DNA of 64,000 nt. Origin: CBDFNC01 sp965249895 (GTDB taxonomy: Bacteria; Pseudomonadota; Gammaproteobacteria; Enterobacterales; CBDFNC01). The stretch covers positions 620,001 through 684,000 of the forward strand of contig CBDFNC010000003.1 of NCBI GenBank assembly GCA_965249895.1. The letters run 5' to 3'. The notes beneath the pieces were generated by a model. That model was given only the letters and a program-made list of their open reading frames with translations. It was not told the DNA's origin and searched no databases. The position numbers and the translations under genes were made by a program. Positions 36,011 through 44,667 of the stretch are shown here, piece by piece (position 1 is the first letter of the stretch; every line of letters starts with the position of its first letter).

Positions 36011-36220
36011 CTAACGACCGCCACCACGACCACCGTAACCAGATCCTGCATCCAGGCAGGCCTGGTCTACTTTTCCTTTGTGTCTTTGAATGGGTGAGCA
36101 ATCACCATAGTTGAGCTGATTGTCTAGAAAAGCAGACGTATTGCTATTTGCTGCTACAGGTGCAATATAAAGTGAGCCTGCCATCATTGCGCCCGCTAGT
36201 ATAGTTACTACTGTTTTCAT
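36011..36220 (-). CDS. Small secreted glycine-tailed protein
   Basis: A 69-residue frame with a signal peptide (KTVVTILAGAMMAGSLYIAPVAA) and a short mature part with two cysteines (YGDCSPIQRH, DQACLDAG) ending in GYGGRGGGR. The CCAGGAGATAACGCC leader is a good ribosome site and a strong terminator follows. No family is recognised. The paired cysteines suggest one disulfide in the periplasm. Confidence 0.65.
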   Translation of the reverse strand: MKTVVTILAGAMMAGSLYIAPVAANSNTSAFLDNQLNYGDCSPIQRHKGKVDQACLDAGSGYGGRGGGR

Positions 36221-36510
36221 GGCGTTATCTCCTGGTTTCTTTTCGAACTGCCAAACAATCCTTTGGGTGGACTACGTCGTTGGCTTACTAAAGCTGACCT
36301 GTGACAATAGTTATATATTTCAAATAAATTTGAAAATATAAAAATATCTATCAAATTCATGCCGTTGCAGTTACACAATTGTGATATCCATCACATTTAT
36401 AGTATAGTTAAGCCTTGTTAGATCTGTTATTTGGGCATAAGTACCTGTGGTTCTAACTTATATCCGTCGGCATATAAAAAGTCTCTCTGTATAATGTGCG
36501 AAGATTTCAA
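36221..36510. other. AT-rich divergent promoter region with CRP site
   Basis: Spacer between the minus-strand small secreted gene and tcdA. It holds the consensus CRP site at 36380-36395, followed by a -10-like TATAGT. No gene is seen. Confidence 0.5.
36380..36395. promoter_or_regulatory. Consensus CRP site
   Basis: TGTGATATCCATCACA matches TGTGA-N6-TCACA exactly, flanked by AAT and TTT as in the best CRP sites. It lies between the minus-strand small secreted gene (160 bp away) and tcdA (116 bp away), so either could be the target. Confidence 0.7.
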
Positions 36511-37302
36511 ATGGATAAGCAGATGTCAGCAGAATATGAGAATCGCTTTGGCGGTATAGTCAGGTTATATGGCGCCAAAGCGGCAACTAGTTTTCAGCAA
36601 TCCCATGTATGTGTGATTGGAATTGGTGGGGTTGGCTCCTGGGCCGCTGAGGCGTTGGCTCGCTCTGGAATTGGCGAGATCACGCTAATCGATATGGACG
36701 ATATATGTGTGACCAATACAAATCGGCAGATCCATGCCCTAAGCACTACCATAGGCGAACAGAAAATTGAGGTAATGGCCGAGCGGATCAAAGCTATCAA
36801 CCCTGAGTGTTTGGTGAATTGTGTCGATGATTTTATTGCCAAAGATAATTTGTTTGAGCTAATGAGCCCAGACTTTGACTATGTTATTGATGCCATAGAT
36901 AGCGTTCGCTCTAAAGCGGCCTTAATTGCCCATTGTAAGCGCAATAAGATCCCTATTATTTGTGTTGGTGGCGCCGGTGGTCAGATAGACCCGACTCAAA
37001 TCCAGGTGACTGACTTAGCTAAAACAATTCAGGATCCTTTAGCGGCAAAGGTACGCTCTGACTTGCGTCGGTTCTATAACTTCTCTAAAAATCCTAAGCG
37101 TAAATTTTCTGTAGAATGTGTTTTCTCCACCGAGCAATTGATCTATCCGGACCAATCCGGCGAGGTATGCTATGCGAAAAACCAATTGGACGGTTCGATG
37201 AAGATGGATTGCAGTTCAGGGTTTGGCGCAGTAACACAGGTAACAGCGACTTTTGGGTTTGTGGCGGCTTCCCGGGTACTGAAGAAGTTAGCCGATAAGT
37301 AG
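36511..37302 (+). CDS. tcdA: tRNA threonylcarbamoyladenosine dehydratase
   Basis: E1-like ATPase that cyclises t6A37 of tRNA to ct6A. The nucleotide-binding motif GIGGVGSWAAEALARSGIG, the ITLIDMDDICVTNTNRQ block and the FSVECVFSTE segment match E. coli TcdA (CsdL) along the length. I chose the ATG at 36511; an ATG at 36523 is also possible. TcdA receives sulphur-related input from CsdA-CsdE in E. coli, and those genes lie 1.3 kb away on the other strand. Confidence 0.94.
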   Translation: MDKQMSAEYENRFGGIVRLYGAKAATSFQQSHVCVIGIGGVGSWAAEALARSGIGEITLIDMDDICVTNTNRQIHALSTTIGEQKIEVMAERIKAINPECLVNCVDDFIAKDNLFELMSPDFDYVIDAIDSVRSKAALIAHCKRNKIPIICVGGAGGQIDPTQIQVTDLAKTIQDPLAAKVRSDLRRFYNFSKNPKRKFSVECVFSTEQLIYPDQSGEVCYAKNQLDGSMKMDCSSGFGAVTQVTATFGFVAASRVLKKLADK

Positions 37303-37408
37303 GAGCCGAACCTGTTCGGCGAATATCGCGATAGCTGTTTCGCCCTGTCACCGTCAAAGAGGCATCCGCTCCTGCCACGGTGAATATGCGCGAACAAGTT
37401 TGCTCCAA
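37301..37408 (+). repeat. REP-like dispersed repeat, copy 2 with inverted partner
   Basis: AGGAGCCGAACCTGTTCGGC starts directly on the tcdA stop and the segment to 37378 resembles 12211-12290. The core GCCGAA-CCTG-TTCGGC is a hairpin. At 37380-37408 a degenerate copy lies in the opposite orientation (TTGGAGCAAACTTGTTCGCG on minus), so the whole is a repeat doublet. Confidence 0.7.
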
Positions 37409-37702
37409 TATGTTTAATTAAACCTTGGTAAACCACCGCCTCTGGCGGTGTGACTCGACTAGGCTCTGCCGTTCAGGTGTATAAGTTGGACCAAGTACGA
37501 TAGGTTAAGGCCGCTGGACCGAGTGTCGGACCACCACGTGCGAGGGAATGACGTTTTTTCTCAGGTAATAACGCGATCACCGTCATTACCAGCTCGACTG
37601 GTAATCCAGCGGCTTATAAGCGCAAAGGTCCGTTTTATTTATTGTTTTTTAGCCTCTTCCAGAGGCTTTCATCATGCCCCCGGCTTTGCCGGTGGTTGTT
37701 GA
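37409..37702. other. Repeat-rich spacer between tcdA and udp
   Basis: Contains small hairpins (CACCGCC/GGCGGTG near 37433-37451), a third copy of the GTCATT..CCAG repeat at 37582-37616, and near the udp stop a CCACCGGC/GCCGGGGG hairpin on the minus strand that could end the udp transcript. No gene is seen. Confidence 0.55.
37582..37616 (+). repeat. Dispersed hairpin repeat GTCATT..CCAG, copy 3
   Basis: GTCATTACCAGCTCGACTGG, then TAATCCAGCGGCTTA. The stem is TTACCAG / CTGGTAA. It matches the two copies in 21419-21509. Confidence 0.7.
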
Positions 37703-38473
37703 TTAAGCGCTGGTCAGCATTTTTCGAGCAGCTTCAACGACTATGCTAATAGACTTGTGCTCTGTTCCCGCCATGGTTTCTTCGCTTGGGATTTCCTGGT
37801 TGGTAGATCGATTAACAATAACGCCTGCCACGCAACCAGCTTTCAGGCCCTGGCTGGCACACATAGTTAACAGGGTGGCGGACTCCATTTCGAAGTTTAA
37901 TACGCCCATTTTTTGCCATTCTTCCATGGATCCCTGGAAACGTTTCACGACACGGCCGGAGAAAGTGTCATAGCGCTCCTGGCCAGGGTAGAAAGTGTCG
38001 CTGGATGCGGTAACACCTACATGCACCTTGGCGCCGCTTTCGTTGGCGGCGTCGACCATGGCGGTAGCAACCTGGAAATCAGGAACAGCTGGAAATTCCA
38101 TTGGGGCGAAATGCAAGCTTGCACCATCCAAGCGTACTGAGCCACTGGTAACTATGACATCACCGATATTGATATGTGGTTGAATTGCCCCTGTTGTACC
38201 CACGCGCAGAAAGGTGGTGACGCCAAGTTGGGCCAGCTCTTCCACCGCAATGGAAGTGGATGGGCCGCCGATACCCGTTGAGCAAATAACCACGGATTGA
38301 CCATCAATTTCCGCCAGGTAGCTGGTGAACTCTCTGTGGCTGGCTAACAGTTGTGGGTTATCCATTAGCGCGGCAATACGTTCTACTCGCGCCGGATCGC
38401 CTGGAATAATGGCTAGATGGGCGCCATTGATTTGATCTTTGTCCAGACCTAAGTGAAATACCTTTTCAGACAT
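37703..38473 (-). CDS. udp: Uridine phosphorylase
   Basis: Splits uridine with phosphate to uracil and ribose-1-phosphate. MSEKVFHLGLDKDQINGAHLAIIPGDPARVERIA, then ICSTGIGGPSTSIAVEELAQLG and LNFEMESATLLTMC are hallmark Udp segments; 256 residues is the usual length. A CRP-like site lies upstream, as in E. coli where udp is CRP-activated. Confidence 0.96.
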   Translation of the reverse strand: MSEKVFHLGLDKDQINGAHLAIIPGDPARVERIAALMDNPQLLASHREFTSYLAEIDGQSVVICSTGIGGPSTSIAVEELAQLGVTTFLRVGTTGAIQPHINIGDVIVTSGSVRLDGASLHFAPMEFPAVPDFQVATAMVDAANESGAKVHVGVTASSDTFYPGQERYDTFSGRVVKRFQGSMEEWQKMGVLNFEMESATLLTMCASQGLKAGCVAGVIVNRSTNQEIPSEETMAGTEHKSISIVVEAARKMLTSA

Positions 38474-38533
38474 AATATTTTCTTTTTATAGGGAGTAGTT
38501 AAGTCCCAATATAGAGCCTGGTTCAGCTTTAAT

Positions 38534-38549
38534 TGTGAAACGAATCACG
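38534..38549. promoter_or_regulatory. CRP-like site upstream of udp
   Basis: TGTGAAACGAATCACG matches TGTGA-N6-TCACA at nine of ten positions, about 60-75 bp before the udp start. Confidence 0.55.
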
Positions 38550-38601
38550 GTTTTTTGTAAAAAACTGACGATTCATCTAGATATGATCCATATCTGTTGG
38601 C

Positions 38602-39033
38602 TTATTCCTGGCTTACTTGTCGGATGGCACTAACCACGGCATTGAGACCATTGGTGCGGGAAGGACTAAGGTGCTTAATAAGTCCCAGTTGTACAAAATA
38701 ATCCTGGATATCAAATTTACTGATTTGTTGTGCTGTTTTTCCGTTATAGGCCGCCAGGACTATGGCCATCAGGCCTTTTACGATACGTGTTTCGCTATCC
38801 AGCCAAAACCAGAACTTATCCTGCCTTAATTCATGGCTGACCCACGCTTGGCTTTCGCAGCCCCTGACTTGATTAGCTTCGACACGTAGTTCATCGGGCA
38901 TTTCGGGCAACTTTTTACCCAGTTGAATAATCGTACGGTAACGGTTTTCCCAGCCTCTTTGTTGGTCAAATGTATCCAGAATAGTCTGGGCGTTGATTTG
39001 CTCACCAAACTCGGTGTCATTAATCGCGCTCAT
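38602..39033 (-). CDS. csdE: Cysteine desulfurase sulphur acceptor CsdE (SufE family)
   Basis: Accepts persulfide sulphur from CsdA. The conserved acceptor Cys59 lies in NQVRGCESQAWV, preceded by the RYRTIIQLGKKLPEMP stretch of the SufE fold; 143 residues. Its ATG overlaps the TAA of the last upstream mini-cistron (TAATG), the same junction that csdA would have had directly. SufE would be the alternative name; the CsdA-type partner and nearby tcdA favour CsdE. Confidence 0.88.
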   Translation of the reverse strand: MSAINDTEFGEQINAQTILDTFDQQRGWENRYRTIIQLGKKLPEMPDELRVEANQVRGCESQAWVSHELRQDKFWFWLDSETRIVKGLMAIVLAAYNGKTAQQISKFDIQDYFVQLGLIKHLSPSRTNGLNAVVSAIRQVSQE

Positions 39034-40090
39034 TAGAGAAACTCCGTGACTTTGTTCAGGGCATCGGCAAAATATTCTACTTCTTCCATTGTGTTATATA
39101 TGGAGAAGGAGGCGCGTGGCGGTATTGCGCCTTTGATATTTAAAGGGTCCATCAGAGAAGCTCCGTGACTTTGTTCAGGGCATCGGCAAAATATTCTACT
39201 TCTTCCATTGTGTTATATATGGAGAAAGAGGCGCGTGGTATTGCGCCTTTGATATTTAAAGAGTTCATCAACGGTATAATGGACATTAGAGAAACTCCGT
39301 GACTTTGTTCAGGGCATCGGCAAAATATTCTACTTCTTCCATTGTGTTATATATGGAGAAAGAGGCGCGTGGTATTGCGCCTTTGATATTTAAAGAGTTC
39401 ATCAACGGTATAATGGACATTAGAGAAACTCCGTGACTTTGTTCAGGGCCTCGGCAAAATATTCTACTTCTTCCATTGTGTTATATATGGAGAAGGAGGC
39501 GCGTGGTATTGCGCCTTTGATATTTAAAGAGTTCATCAACGGTATAATGGACATTAGAGAAACTCCGTGACTTTGTTCAGGGCCTCGGCAAAATATTCTA
39601 CTTCTTCCATTGTGTTATATATGGAGAAAGAGGCGCGTGGTATTGCGCCTTTGATATTTAAAGAGTTCATCAACGGTATAATGGACATTAGAGAAACTCC
39701 GTGACTTTGTTCAGGGCATCGGCAAAATATTCTACTTCTTCCATTGTGTTATCTATGGAGAAGGAAGCGCGTGGTATTGCGCCTTTGATATTTAAAGAGT
39801 CCATCAACGGTATAATGGACATTAGAGAAACTCCGTGACTTTGTTCAGGGCCTCGGCAAAATATTCTACTTCTTCCATTGTGTTATATATGGAGAAAGAG
39901 GCGCGTGGTATTGCGCCTTTGATATTTAAAGAGTTCATCAACGGTATAATGGACATTAGAGAAACTCCGTGACTTTGTTCAGGGCCTCGGCAAAATATTC
40001 TACTTCTTCCATTGTGTTATATATGGAGAAAGAGGCGCGTGGTATTGCGCCTTTGATATTTAAAGAGTTCATCAACGGTATAATGGACAT
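39033..40090 (-). repeat. Array of eight coupled CsdA C-terminal mini-cistrons
   Basis: Eight tandem copies of the csdA 3' end lie between csdA and csdE. On the minus strand each is an open frame: 39956-40090, 39822-39956, 39688-39822, 39554-39688, 39420-39554, 39286-39420 and 39152-39286 (45 codons each, period 134) and 39033-39152 (40 codons). Each stop shares one base with the next start (TAATG, or TGATG before the last), from the csdA stop down to csdE. The typical peptide starts MSIIPLMNSLNIKGAIPRAS and ends EALNKVTEFL, equal to CsdA's last ~40 residues plus one inserted residue. They lack the catalytic Cys. Differences between copies are few and never break the frame. Confidence 0.92.
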
Positions 40091-41310
40091 TAGAGAAACT
40101 CCGTGACTTTGTTCAGGGCCTCGGCAAAATATTCTACTTCTTCCATTGTGTTATATATGGAGAAGGAAGCGCGTACCGTGCCTTTGATATTTAAAAAGTC
40201 CATTAGCGGCATAGCGCAATGGTGGCCGGTACGTACTGCGATCCCCTGCATATCCAGTAGCGCCCCTACGTCGGCGGAATGCTCGCCTTTAAGTACAAAA
40301 CTCAAAACGCCGGTTTTCTGCCTGGCCCTGCCAACCAATTCAATATTATTTATTTGAGAGATTAATGATTCAGCCCGCCTCAGCAGGGCCTGTTCATGTG
40401 CTGCGGCCCCTGAACGGTCAAGGGTGTGTAGGTAATCTACAGCAGACGCTAAACTAATAGCGCCGGCAATATTGGGTGTACCCGCTTCAAATTTAAAAGG
40501 TAACTCGTTATAGCTGGTGTGCTCGAAGCTGACCCTGTGGATCATTTCTCCGCCTCCCTGCCAGGGCGGCATGGCTTCCAATATCTGCTCCTTGCCATAC
40601 AGCACACCCATGCCTGTGGGGCCAAACATTTTGTGCCCGGAGAAAGCGTAGAAGTCGCAATCCAGTTGCTGCACATCTATGTCCCAATGAGACACGGCCT
40701 GCGCACCATCTACCAGCACTTTGGCACCAGTCTGATGGCTTAATTCGATGAGTTGTTTCACCGGATTTATGCTGCCTACCGCATTGGAAACCTGAGTCAG
40801 GCTCACTAGTCTGGTTTTTTCGTTTAGCAGATTGTTAAATTTATCCAGATCTAATTCGCAGGCTTGGTTAACGGGAACAACCTTAATGACTGCGCCGGTT
40901 CTTTGCGCCAGCATTTGCCAGGGGACAATATTAGCGTGGTGTTCCAGCATGGTTAACAGGATCTCATCACCAGCTTTTAAACTACCCCCGAAGCTTTGTG
41001 CTACCAGATTAATGGCTTCCGTGGTTCCGCGGGTCCAAATGATTTCTTTACTTGAGTTTGCGTTGATAAAACCTGCCAGCTTTTCCCTGGCTTGTTCAAA
41101 GGCAAACGTTGCCTGAGCGCTTAATGTATGGGACGCCCTGTGTACGTTGGCATTGGTATCTCGGTAGTAATGATTCAAGGCATCCAATACGCATTGAGGC
41201 TTCTGAGTTGTGGCGGCGTTGTCCAGGTATATCAGGGGATGATCATTAACATATTGAGACAGAACCGGAAAGTCGGCGCGAATGGCGCTGGCGGAGAAAT
41301 TGGAAGCCAC
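40090..41310 (-). CDS. csdA: Cysteine desulfurase CsdA (SufS family)
   Basis: PLP enzyme that removes sulphur from cysteine and passes it to CsdE. The PLP lysine is in FYAFSGHKMFGPTG and the persulfide Cys in RTGHHCAMPLM; the N-terminus has PLIYLDNAATTQKP. At 406 residues it is complete. Its final ~40 codons are the source of the eight-unit repeat array that separates it from csdE. With tcdA nearby it recalls the E. coli csdA-csdE-tcdA cluster used for ct6A formation. Confidence 0.94.
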   Translation of the reverse strand: MASNFSASAIRADFPVLSQYVNDHPLIYLDNAATTQKPQCVLDALNHYYRDTNANVHRASHTLSAQATFAFEQAREKLAGFINANSSKEIIWTRGTTEAINLVAQSFGGSLKAGDEILLTMLEHHANIVPWQMLAQRTGAVIKVVPVNQACELDLDKFNNLLNEKTRLVSLTQVSNAVGSINPVKQLIELSHQTGAKVLVDGAQAVSHWDIDVQQLDCDFYAFSGHKMFGPTGMGVLYGKEQILEAMPPWQGGGEMIHRVSFEHTSYNELPFKFEAGTPNIAGAISLASAVDYLHTLDRSGAAAHEQALLRRAESLISQINNIELVGRARQKTGVLSFVLKGEHSADVGALLDMQGIAVRTGHHCAMPLMDFLNIKGTVRASFSIYNTMEEVEYFAEALNKVTEFL

Positions 41311-41480
41311 TTTAATACCCGTATAGAAATATTGATAACCACGAAGATCCGTAAGAAAAACTGCTTAATCTTAGTCCCATCCGTGGTGTTATTAATGCTG
41401 TAACCAATGATCCTTTATCGGCTCTTTATTAGCAAGTATAGGGTGGCAGGTTCTGGAGTTTTCATTGCTATAAGGCTTTG

Positions 41481-42227
41481 AGTCAAATTATAGTTAGTTA
41501 CGATACTAACTAACTTCCTAAGATAGCTTTAATCGCTAGTATAACCTCCCTGAACAAAGAGCCATTGGGCTCTTACCGCGATTGTATGGAGTGCGGTCCC
41601 CAATCGGTTTAACTGCTTGCACAGAGCCAAAAACCAAGACCGAACAAACGGTGTTCCCGGTGCAGGCCAGTGATACCCTTATTTGTCGAGAGATAGTGGA
41701 TCAAATTGCTTCCTTGCAAGAGGTAGAAATCCGCCCCAGGATGAGTGGTATTGTGGATGAGCAGTTGTTTAAACCCGGCGCTATGGAGGCTAAGGTCAAA
41801 CAAGCCGAACTGGATCTGAGTTATACGGAAATTAAATCCCCGGTGAGTCAAATTATAGTTAGGATACTAACTAACTTCCTAAGATAGCTTTAATCGCTAG
41901 TATAACCTCCCTGCAAAGAGCCATTGGGCTCTTAATTGTATGGAGTGCGGTCCCCAATCGGTTTAACTGTGCACAGAGCCAAAAACCAAGACCGAACAAA
42001 CGGTGTTCCCGGTGCAGGCCAGTGATACCCTTATTTGTCGAGAGATAGTGGATCAAATTGCTTCCTTGCAAGAGGTAGAAATCCGCCCCAGGATGAGTGG
42101 TATTGTGGATGAGCAGTTGTTTAAACCCGGCGCTATGGAGGCTAAGGTCAAACAAGCCGAACTGGATCTGAGTTATACGGAAATTAAATCCCCGGTGGAT
42201 GGTCAGATTGGCCTGCAAAAAATTTAG
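41481..42227 (+). pseudogene. Membrane-fusion-protein remnant in two tandem copies
   Basis: Two ~365-bp copies (41481-41845 and 41846-42227) each encode VFPVQASDTLICREIVDQIA, SLQEVEIRPRMSGIVDEQLF and then jump to KVKQAELDLSYTEIKSPV. These are the two ends of an RND-pump periplasmic adaptor (HlyD/MexA family) with the lipoyl-hairpin middle deleted. The second ends VDGQIGLQKI, where a barrel domain should begin. A lipoprotein-like LTAC precedes in copy one. The copies differ by a few small indels. Neither can make a working adaptor. The upstream 41311-41480 shows nothing recognisable. Confidence 0.75.
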
Positions 42228-42270
42228 CCTGGTAGCCTGTAGGTGCGCTTTTTGGTCGAATTATCGCATA

Positions 42271-42314
42271 CGTGATTCACTCGCAACCTGTACGTGATTC
42301 ACTCGCAACCTGTA
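42271..42314 (+). repeat. Two tandem 22-bp repeats
   Basis: CGTGATTCACTCGCAACCTG plus TA occurs twice in direct succession at 42271 and 42293, followed by a partial GTACACGTGA. It lies between the adaptor remnant and recQ. Confidence 0.85.
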
Positions 42315-42409
42315 CACGTGACACCCACTGAGGCTGTAATATTTGCTCCAAACTAACAAAAGCGGGGAGATAGGGTTACACTACTTTTTTTGCTTGCCGG
42401 TAACTGTCC

Positions 42410-44332
42410 ATGATCTCCCAGACCCTTAAATCCTACTTTGGTTTTGATAGCTTCAGGCCAGGCCAGGAGCCTGTTGTTCAGGCCGTGGTTAATGGCCAAA
42501 GTTGCGCCGCTATTTTTCCAACCGGTTCCGGGAAATCCCTTTGTTACCAGCTTCCTGCGCTTCACCTGCCTCATCTGACCCTGGTTATTTCCCCTTTGCT
42601 GGCCTTGATGAAAGATCAGCTGGACTTCCTGCAAGCTAAAAATATCCCAGCAGCAAGAATTGATTCCAGCCAGAGCAGGGAAGAAGGCCGGGCTGTGATG
42701 GGACAGATCAAGTCGGGGCAGATAAAGATCCTGATGATTTCTGTGGAGCGGTTAAAAAACGAAAGATTCCGCCAGTTTATTTCCCAGGTGCCTATTTCCT
42801 TGCTGGTGGTGGATGAAGCCCACTGTATTTCCGAATGGGGGCATAACTTTCGACCAGATTACCTCAAGCTGCCTGAATATCAGTCTCAGTTGAACATTCC
42901 CCAGGCTCTGCTATTAACGGCCACAGCCACGCCGAAAGTCGTGCAGGATATGCGGGATAAATTTGCCATCGCGCCTGAAAACGTGGTGCAAACCGGGTTT
43001 TACCGAGCAAACCTTAAGTTACTGATTACCGGTGTTGGGGCGGCGGAAAAAAATAACTACCTGATAAACTGGCTGCAACCACGACAGGGACAAGCCGGTA
43101 TTGTTTATGTCACTTTACAGAAAACGGCGGAGCAGGTGGCAGCAGGGTTAACCGCGCGTGGTCTTCATGCCGTGGCGTATCATGCCGGGTTAACTAGTGA
43201 AACACGTGAAACCATTCAAGCTGACTTTATGGCGGGACGAGTGAATACCATAGTCGCCACTATTGCCTTCGGTATGGGAATAGATAAATCGAATATCCGT
43301 TATGTGGTGCATTATGACTTGCCTAAATCTATCGAGAATTACAGCCAGGAAATTGGTCGCGCCGGACGGGATGGACAGCCATCTGAATGCCTGGTGTTGG
43401 GGAGCAAAGAAACCCTGAACGTATTGGAAAATTTTGTTTATGGGGATACGCCTGAGCTGGCTGGTATAACCCAGGTATTAACTGAAATAAAGCAGGCTGG
43501 CGGTGAATGGGAGTTTACTTTTTACGCCTTATCCAGCAGCAGTAATGTGCGCCAGTTACCATTAAAAACCTTGCTGGTTTATCTGGAAATCATGGGGATC
43601 ATTAAACCCAAATATTCTTATTTTGCCGAATACCGTTTTAAGTTCTTAGTCAGTGAGGCTGACATCCTGGCTCGTTTCCCGGGAGAGCGTCAGGCTTTCT
43701 TAAACTCTTTGTTTGCTAGTTTAAACAGGGCCAGGGTATGGAACACAGTAGATTTCGGGCAATTAGCCCAAATATACCCGGGCGATCGCAGCCGGGTGAC
43801 CAAAGCCTTGGAGTATTTTCACGAGCAACAACTGATATTACTGGAAAGTAAGCAGATGACGGAGGTATTCCAGGTACTCACTCCTGAGTTTGATAGCACA
43901 GGGGTCGCGGAGCAATTACATCGGCAGTTTAAAGATAAGGAGCTGGCAGAAATTAACCGTATTCAGCATATGGTGAGTCTGTTTCAGAGTGGCAGTTGTT
44001 TAAGCCAGCAACTGGCGCACTATTTTGGCGATAATCAGTTGCAGCAAGCCTGTGGCCATTGTGCCGTATGCCTGGGGAGCATCACAGTGTTTCCAGAAGC
44101 TGCACCGTTAAATTCCCTGCAACAGCAGGACCTTAGTGCATTAACCAGGCCCCTCAGAGAAAAAGGGGGAGAGCCAATTTCCTGTGAACTTATCACTCGT
44201 TTTCTTTGCGGTATTAGCACACCTTGGTTTACCAAGATTAAGGCGCGGTCAATGTCGGGATTTGGGGCGTTAGAGAATTATCGATATGACGAGGTGGAAG
44301 CCTGGGTTGGCTCCCAGCGACCAAACATTTAA
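42410..44332 (+). CDS. recQ: RecQ-family ATP-dependent DNA helicase
   Basis: 3'-5' DNA helicase for recombination and repair. Walker A FPTGSGKSLCYQLP, DEAH box VVDEAHCISEWGHNFRPDY and motif VI QEIGRAGRDGQPS are intact. A zinc site (FQSGSCLSQQLAHYFG...CGHCAVC) follows. The last ~90 residues do not look like an HRDC domain, so this is probably a RecQ paralogue of the shorter-tailed type rather than the E. coli RecQ orthologue. The ATG has a weak ribosome site. Confidence 0.88.
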   Translation: MISQTLKSYFGFDSFRPGQEPVVQAVVNGQSCAAIFPTGSGKSLCYQLPALHLPHLTLVISPLLALMKDQLDFLQAKNIPAARIDSSQSREEGRAVMGQIKSGQIKILMISVERLKNERFRQFISQVPISLLVVDEAHCISEWGHNFRPDYLKLPEYQSQLNIPQALLLTATATPKVVQDMRDKFAIAPENVVQTGFYRANLKLLITGVGAAEKNNYLINWLQPRQGQAGIVYVTLQKTAEQVAAGLTARGLHAVAYHAGLTSETRETIQADFMAGRVNTIVATIAFGMGIDKSNIRYVVHYDLPKSIENYSQEIGRAGRDGQPSECLVLGSKETLNVLENFVYGDTPELAGITQVLTEIKQAGGEWEFTFYALSSSSNVRQLPLKTLLVYLEIMGIIKPKYSYFAEYRFKFLVSEADILARFPGERQAFLNSLFASLNRARVWNTVDFGQLAQIYPGDRSRVTKALEYFHEQQLILLESKQMTEVFQVLTPEFDSTGVAEQLHRQFKDKELAEINRIQHMVSLFQSGSCLSQQLAHYFGDNQLQQACGHCAVCLGSITVFPEAAPLNSLQQQDLSALTRPLREKGGEPISCELITRFLCGISTPWFTKIKARSMSGFGALENYRYDEVEAWVGSQRPNI

Positions 44333-44667
44333 TTAGCCAGGGCGGATGAGTAACCTAACCCCTGTTGTAATTGCTTCTCGTCTTGCCCGAAGGGGAGCTC
44401 AGCCAGAAAGTCAGCACTGCGTTGCAGCGCTTGAAAAGGGAATGCCATTCCATGCTCGCTGCGCCTTGTTCTGATATCCTGCCTGAGCTCCGAATCTGCA
44501 TTTTCAAGTAGTTTGGGTATAGGTGTCACTCTCTTCATCTACGTATGCGGTGTATAAAACACCAGCATACGTATATGGGTGAAGTCGTGATATTAACCAA
44601 ACTGCTTTGCAGTAACATGCCGCAGGCCATCGTTAGAGCTATGCAGAGCAAGCTGATTTAGCGGCAA
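44333..44667. other. Spacer with MITE-like palindromic element
   Basis: The segment 44495-44620 starts with TGCATTTTCAAGTAGTTTGG and ends with an inverted relative (CAAACTGCTTTGCAG). In its centre a large imperfect hairpin (44535-44587) has arms ACGTATGC / GCATACGT and GGTGT / ACACC. The end sequence is shared with 31520-31545. A 69-codon minus-strand frame at 44329-44538 starts inside the repeat and resembles nothing, so I do not call it. Confidence 0.55.
44495..44620. repeat. TATACCCAA-family palindromic element, copy 2
   Basis: Ends are related to those of 31489-31545, but the centre holds an additional ~50-bp hairpin. Size and terminal inversions suggest a non-autonomous mobile repeat. 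No transposase of this family lies in the window. Confidence 0.55.

Noticed and set aside
35760..36101. 113-codon minus-strand frame
   Set aside because: Passes through a strong terminator and overlaps the better-supported small secreted gene in another frame.
39033..40223. Regular ~134-bp periodicity resembling a CRISPR or satellite array
   Set aside because: Units are contiguous and nearly identical with no unique spacers, and they are clearly copies of the csdA 3' end.
44329..44538. 69-codon minus-strand frame
   Set aside because: Starts inside a dispersed repeat, has no ribosome site and resembles no family.
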